NCBI GenBank assembly: GCA_001028025.1
Contig: LDAQ01000147.1
Coordinates: forward strand, 1 to 7,838
Reading direction: 5' to 3'
Origin: Faecalicatena fissicatena
Lineage (GTDB): Bacteria; Bacillota; Clostridia; Lachnospirales; Lachnospiraceae
Length of the DNA: 7,838 nucleotides
The position numbers and the translations under genes were made by a program. The notes under the pieces were generated by a model. The model was given only the letters and a program-made list of their open reading frames with translations. It made no database searches and was not told the origin of the DNA. Below are positions 5,790 through 7,838 of this stretch, in pieces. Positions within the stretch are counted from its first letter, which is position 1, and each line of letters opens with the position of its first letter.

Positions 5790-6101
5790 TTATTCATTCT
5801 CTTTTTCTGCATTTTCAAGCTCATCCAGTGCCTTTGTGATAAGGTCTGTGATGAATGCCTTTTGTGTCAGATGTGGGGTGTTATCCACGTGTTTTTTGAT
5901 TCTTGTAAATAATTCCTCGCTGATTTGCAGTGCCAGTGTTCTTGTCTGTGCCATCGGTTTCATCTCCTTAATTTCATAGTATTCTGTGATAAGCTGCGTT
6001 ACATATTGACTTAGGGTAAGCTCGCTTCGCTCCTTTTCGGCACATACCCTTTGGTGCAGTGCCAGCGGAATCTGAGCGCATAGATTTTTTGTTTCTGCCA
6101 T
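5790..6101 (-). CDS. Tandem ribbon-helix-helix DNA-binding protein
   Basis: The 103 residues contain two copies of a ribbon-helix-helix-like unit. Unit 1 (about 5-43) has the strand KNLCAQIPLALHQRV and the helix SQYVTQLITEYY; unit 2 (about 53-95) has RTLALQISEELFTRI and KAFITDLITKAL. The aligned positions (L.A/L.QI...L..R, then .-.YVTQLIT / FITDLIT) show internal duplication. Such proteins dimerise and insert the paired strand in the major groove, often as autorepressors or relaxosome accessory proteins. GGAGG lies eight bases before the ATG at 6101. A second ribosome binding site, AAGGAG (5969-5964), lies nine bases before an in-frame ATG at 5954, so unit 2 could also be made alone as a 54-residue protein. 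A palindromic repeat lies about 55 bases upstream. Confidence 0.8.
   Translation of the reverse strand: MAETKNLCAQIPLALHQRVCAEKERSELTLSQYVTQLITEYYEIKEMKPMAQTRTLALQISEELFTRIKKHVDNTPHLTQKAFITDLITKALDELENAEKENE
5954..5969 (-). promoter_or_regulatory. Internal ribosome binding site and start inside the ribbon-helix-helix gene
   Basis: TAAGGAG is followed directly by ATG (5963) and, nine bases after AAGGAG, by a second in-frame ATG (5954) beginning MAQTRTLALQI. This is exactly the start of the second DNA-binding unit, so a separate short product is plausible. Confidence 0.55.
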
Positions 6102-6157
6102 TGGTTTTTCCTCCGTTCATTATTTTTTGCAAGCAAAGCATACCCTATAAGGCAAGG

Positions 6158-6181
6158 AATAGCTATACCAAATACCAACAA
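6158..6181. promoter_or_regulatory. 24-nt repeat with ATAGCTAT core, copy 2 (candidate autoregulatory operator)
   Basis: This copy starts AATAGCTATACCAAATACC. Together with the two preceding bases it makes GGAATAGCTATACC (6156-6169), palindromic at 12 of 14 positions. It lies 57 bases upstream of the ribbon-helix-helix start and overlaps a weak possible promoter on the minus strand (TTTGGT, 17 bases, TATAGG). Confidence 0.5.
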
Positions 6182-6310
6182 GAAATGAAGTTAATTTGCG
6201 TTGGAAAGTCCACTGCTTTAAATTCCGAGTATAGTCCAGAGTATCCTCGCACAAGGACGGTGAATGGATTTTTGTAGTTGTTACTCTCTTTTTTGCTTCT
6301 GACTAATCAG
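6182..6310. other. AT-rich divergent intergenic region without a supported gene
   Basis: This lies between the minus-strand element genes and the plus-strand hydrolase unit. A short plus-strand frame starting MKLICVGKST, with its ATG at 6185, runs to a TAG near 6277, but it has no ribosome binding site and I do not support it as a gene. No tRNA, inverted ends or duplicated flanks were seen. It is a candidate for the join between the conjugative element and other DNA. Confidence 0.4.
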
Positions 6311-6339
6311 TTGAGTCGTTCTATATTTTGTGCTAAAAT
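6311..6339 (+). promoter_or_regulatory. Promoter of the leader peptide-hydrolase unit
   Basis: The -35 box TTGAGT (6311-6316), a 17-bp spacer and the -10 box TAAAAT (6334-6339), with TG one base before it as in an extended -10, make a good vegetative promoter. A TATAAT immediately after is an alternative -10. The transcript would begin about 25 bases before the leader peptide. Confidence 0.7.
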
Positions 6340-6372
6340 ATAATCAAAAAGTTTTCAAAGGAGGCATTGGTG

Positions 6373-6390
6373 ATGGGAATTTGGATGTAA
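6373..6390 (+). CDS. Leader peptide MGIWM upstream of the hydrolase
   Basis: ATG GGA ATT TGG ATG TAA is preceded by AAAGGAGG with an eight-base gap, which is an excellent ribosome binding site for such a tiny frame. The stop codon directly abuts a long hairpin, and the hydrolase begins 75 bases later. Short frames of this kind upstream of antibiotic resistance genes often sense stalled ribosomes; that role here is inference. The peptide is too short to compare with families. Confidence 0.6.
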   Translation: MGIWM

Positions 6391-6426
6391 CGGCAAGGCC
6401 GTTTTAGCAAAATATCGGCCTTGCTG
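6391..6426 (+). promoter_or_regulatory. Long hairpin between leader peptide and hydrolase
   Basis: CGGCAAGGCCG (6391-6401) pairs with CGGCCTTGCTG (6416-6426) over 11 positions with a single G-U pair; inner TTTT/AAAA (6402-6405, 6409-6412) can extend the stem. The following TGTCTGTATAAAA is only moderately U-rich, so termination would be weak. The hydrolase ribosome binding site (6455-6460) is outside the stem. Its placement immediately after the leader stop suggests attenuation or RNA stabilisation. Confidence 0.6.
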
Positions 6427-6465
6427 TCTGTATAAAAATATAACTTATATAAACAGGAGGCTATT

Positions 6466-7230
6466 ATGGCTTATTTTAATTATCAATCACACAAGGTTTT
6501 TTACCATGAAATTGGGGCAGGAACCCCACTTCTTATGCTTCACGGAAACACAGCATCCTCTGTCATGTTCCGTGAGATTGCAGCAAAGTATGCACAGGAT
6601 TACAGGGTGATTCTCATGGATTTCCTCGGCTGTGGAAAATCAGATCGTGTTCAATGCTGGGCAGAAGATTTATGGTATGATGAAGCAGTGCAAGCAATTT
6701 GCCTGTTGGACGAAAAGGGATACCAAAAGGTAAATATCATTGGTTCAAGCGGAGGTGCGCTTGTAGCCTTGAATATTGCATTGGAGCGCCCTGACCTTGT
6801 TAGCAAGCTGATAGCAGATAGCTTTGAGGGCGAATATGCAAATCCTGCTATCACAGAAAACATTCGTGCCGAGCGAGAGGCATCCAAGCAAAATGCTGGG
6901 GCAAAAATGTTTTATGAGATGATGAATGGCTCTGATTGGGAAGCGGTCATCGAGGCAGACACACAGGCAGTCATTTCTCACGCAAAGCATCTCGGCAACT
7001 TTTTTCACAAGTCCCTCTCTGAATTAAGACCGGACATCTTGCTTACCGGAAGTCAAGAGGATTCCTTGTTCCCAACTGGGTTCTATGATGAGATGTTTGC
7101 ACAAATTCTACGCAAAGTTGGGCACGGTCAACAGCACATTTTTGAACATGGTAGCCATCCAGCAATGCTGTCCAATCAAGATGAGTTTGTTGCGATGAGC
7201 AAAGCCTTTTTTGAATTCAAGGCGAAATAA
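6466..7230 (+). CDS. Alpha/beta hydrolase
   Basis: The 254 residues form a single alpha/beta hydrolase domain with a full catalytic triad: nucleophile Ser95 in the elbow GSSGG (93-97), Asp199 in TGSQEDSLFP and His231 in EHGSHPAML. HGN (26-28) supplies the oxyanion loop, and DFLGCGKSD (52-60) is the usual strand-turn after strand 4. There is no signal peptide, so the enzyme is cytoplasmic. The substrate cannot be told from sequence; esters, lactones or similar small molecules are typical. AGGAGG lies five bases before the ATG. The gene has its own promoter, leader peptide, hairpin and terminator, making it a self-contained plus-strand unit opposite to the element genes. The leader arrangement resembles that of inducible resistance genes, so an antibiotic-hydrolysing role, for example a macrolide esterase, is possible but unproven. 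Confidence 0.88.
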   Translation: MAYFNYQSHKVFYHEIGAGTPLLMLHGNTASSVMFREIAAKYAQDYRVILMDFLGCGKSDRVQCWAEDLWYDEAVQAICLLDEKGYQKVNIIGSSGGALVALNIALERPDLVSKLIADSFEGEYANPAITENIRAEREASKQNAGAKMFYEMMNGSDWEAVIEADTQAVISHAKHLGNFFHKSLSELRPDILLTGSQEDSLFPTGFYDEMFAQILRKVGHGQQHIFEHGSHPAMLSNQDEFVAMSKAFFEFKAK

Positions 7231-7239
7231 TTTTAATAA

Positions 7240-7279
7240 CAATAGCCGTTGTATCTTCACTTTGATACAACGGCTATTG
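7240..7279. terminator. Perfect 16-bp stem terminator after the hydrolase
   Basis: CAATAGCCGTTGTATC (7240-7255) and GATACAACGGCTATTG (7264-7279) are perfect inverted arms around an 8-base loop. CTTTACTT follows on the plus strand, and on the minus strand TTATTAAAATTATTT follows, so it can work in both directions. Confidence 0.8.
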
Positions 7280-7353
7280 CTTTACTTACATCCCCAATAT
7301 CGTCCAGTCTATACTTGCATAAAGATGGTCGTTTTAATTTTTTCAAAAAAGGC

Positions 7354-7381
7354 TTGTAGTATAAAAACACATTGCTATACT
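7354..7381 (+). promoter_or_regulatory. Possible promoter of the TrmO-like gene
   Basis: TTGTAG (7354-7359), a 16-bp spacer and TATACT (7376-7381) make a fair promoter 46 bases before the start codon. The terminator upstream makes an independent promoter necessary. Confidence 0.45.
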
Positions 7382-7388
7382 GGAATTA

Positions 7389-7398
7389 ACGGTACCGT
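7389..7398. promoter_or_regulatory. Palindrome ACGGTACCGT, candidate operator
   Basis: This perfect 10-bp palindrome begins seven bases after the -10 box, at about the expected transcription start, where a bound repressor would block initiation. No regulator gene for it is visible in the window. Confidence 0.35.
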
Positions 7399-7426
7399 AA
7401 AAAATCTAATTTTAAGGAGATTCTTT

Positions 7427-7798
7427 ATGGAAAACAATTTTACAGCAAAGCAAATCGGCGTAATTCGTTGTGACGACAGTGGGTTTCGCATAGATCTTTC
7501 ACCTGCATATAAAAATGCGCTGATCAGTTTAGATGGATTTTCTTACATCAACATTCTTTGGTGGTTCTCTGGTTGTGATAACGAGGCCGACCGAAGTGTC
7601 ATATCTGAAGCAAAGCCATATACAAAAGGGCCGGATACTATGGGGACATTTGCCACACGCTCGTCACAGCGCCCGAACCCCATCGCTTTATCTTGCGCCT
7701 ATGTCACTTATATTGATGTGGAGCATGGTGTAATTGGGCTTGCATATATTGATGCGGATGTAGACACGCCTTATGGACTAAATCCCAAAAGCCCGTGA
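7427..7798 (+). CDS. trmO: TrmO/TsaA-type tRNA methyltransferase, C-terminus truncated
   Basis: TrmO uses S-adenosylmethionine to methylate the N6-threonylcarbamoyl group on A37 of ANN-decoding tRNAs. The 123-residue product shows the TsaA beta-barrel signature: IGVIR at residues 6-10, the LDGFSYINILWWFSGCD strand region, GTFATRSSQRPNPIALS with the conserved RPNPI, and IGLAYIDADVDTP. After DTP the family normally continues with LDIKPY and a further 20 or more residues; here the frame reads YGLNPKSP and stops. No other frame nearby restores the missing part, so the end has been replaced by unrelated sequence from about 7772. AAGGAG lies seven bases before the ATG. A longer in-frame extension upstream to 7211 crosses the terminator and is not supported. 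The fragment is probably inactive. Confidence 0.82.
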   Translation: MENNFTAKQIGVIRCDDSGFRIDLSPAYKNALISLDGFSYINILWWFSGCDNEADRSVISEAKPYTKGPDTMGTFATRSSQRPNPIALSCAYVTYIDVEHGVIGLAYIDADVDTPYGLNPKSP

Positions 7799-7816
7799 AT
7801 AGCCGATTTGCTCGGT

Positions 7817-7838
7817 TGTGATATGATCCCTCTAAAGT
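7817..7838. other. Possible end of an insertion sequence at the window edge
   Basis: TGTGATATGATCCCTCTAAA starts with TG and has the look of IS3-family terminal repeats with a CCCTCTAAAGT-like core. Only 22 bases are visible, and the guess rests on resemblance and on the truncated gene before it. Confidence 0.2.

Noticed and set aside
6126..6137. Small palindrome TTTGC-AA-GCAAA upstream of the ribbon-helix-helix gene
   Set aside because: Five-base arms in AT-rich DNA are expected by chance, and no second copy was seen.
7211..7426. In-frame upstream extension of the TrmO-like gene to 7211
   Set aside because: It would start inside the hydrolase and translate through a 16-bp terminator stem; the TsaA homology and RBS fit the ATG at 7427.

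Overview
The window looks like part of a conjugative element of the Tn1549/CTn type from a Clostridia host (Lachnospiraceae/Oscillospiraceae-like gut Firmicute). The basis is moderate GC content, strong AGGAGG-type ribosome binding sites, a TrbL/VirB6-like protein of the kind found in Tn1549 relatives, a DUF6809-type protein, small ribbon-helix-helix proteins and a solitary cytosine-5 DNA methyltransferase. Family names come from memory of these families, not from a search.

Layout. All element genes from 6101 down to 10 lie on the minus strand. In transcription order they are: a tandem ribbon-helix-helix protein (6101-5790); a terminator overlapping an RBS-sequestering hairpin (5781-5743); an unrecognised 146-aa protein (5735-5295); a 1540-bp insertion sequence with inverted ends and a 9-bp target duplication (3684-5223), sitting just ahead of the DUF6809-like gene (3655-3332); a strong terminator that starts inside that gene; a second hairpin; the TrbL-like channel protein (3251-2343); a DUF4406-like protein (2322-1951); and a cytosine methyltransferase split over two reading frames. 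The first methyltransferase frame (1951-1232) holds motifs I-VIII. The second (1635-10) overlaps it by 404 nt and carries the target-recognition region and motif IX.

From about 6180 rightward the strand and character change. A 280-bp AT-rich spacer leads to a plus-strand promoter, a five-codon leader peptide (MGIWM), a long hairpin and an alpha/beta hydrolase ending at a 16-bp perfect terminator stem. A TrmO/TsaA-type tRNA methyltransferase gene follows. It has its own promoter and a palindromic candidate operator, and its C-terminus is replaced near the window edge.

How the parts fit. TrbL is the conjugation-channel component. The methyltransferase, which has no visible endonuclease partner, may protect element DNA in new hosts, if it still works: the second part stops right after motif IX. 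The ribbon-helix-helix protein is a candidate regulator, and a near-identical 24-nt sequence with an ATAGCTAT core lies both upstream of its own gene and upstream of the DUF6809-like gene. The IS separates that second copy from the gene it would have served. The points most worth following are the dual-frame methyltransferase with its repeated recognition region and the leader-peptide/hairpin arrangement ahead of the hydrolase.
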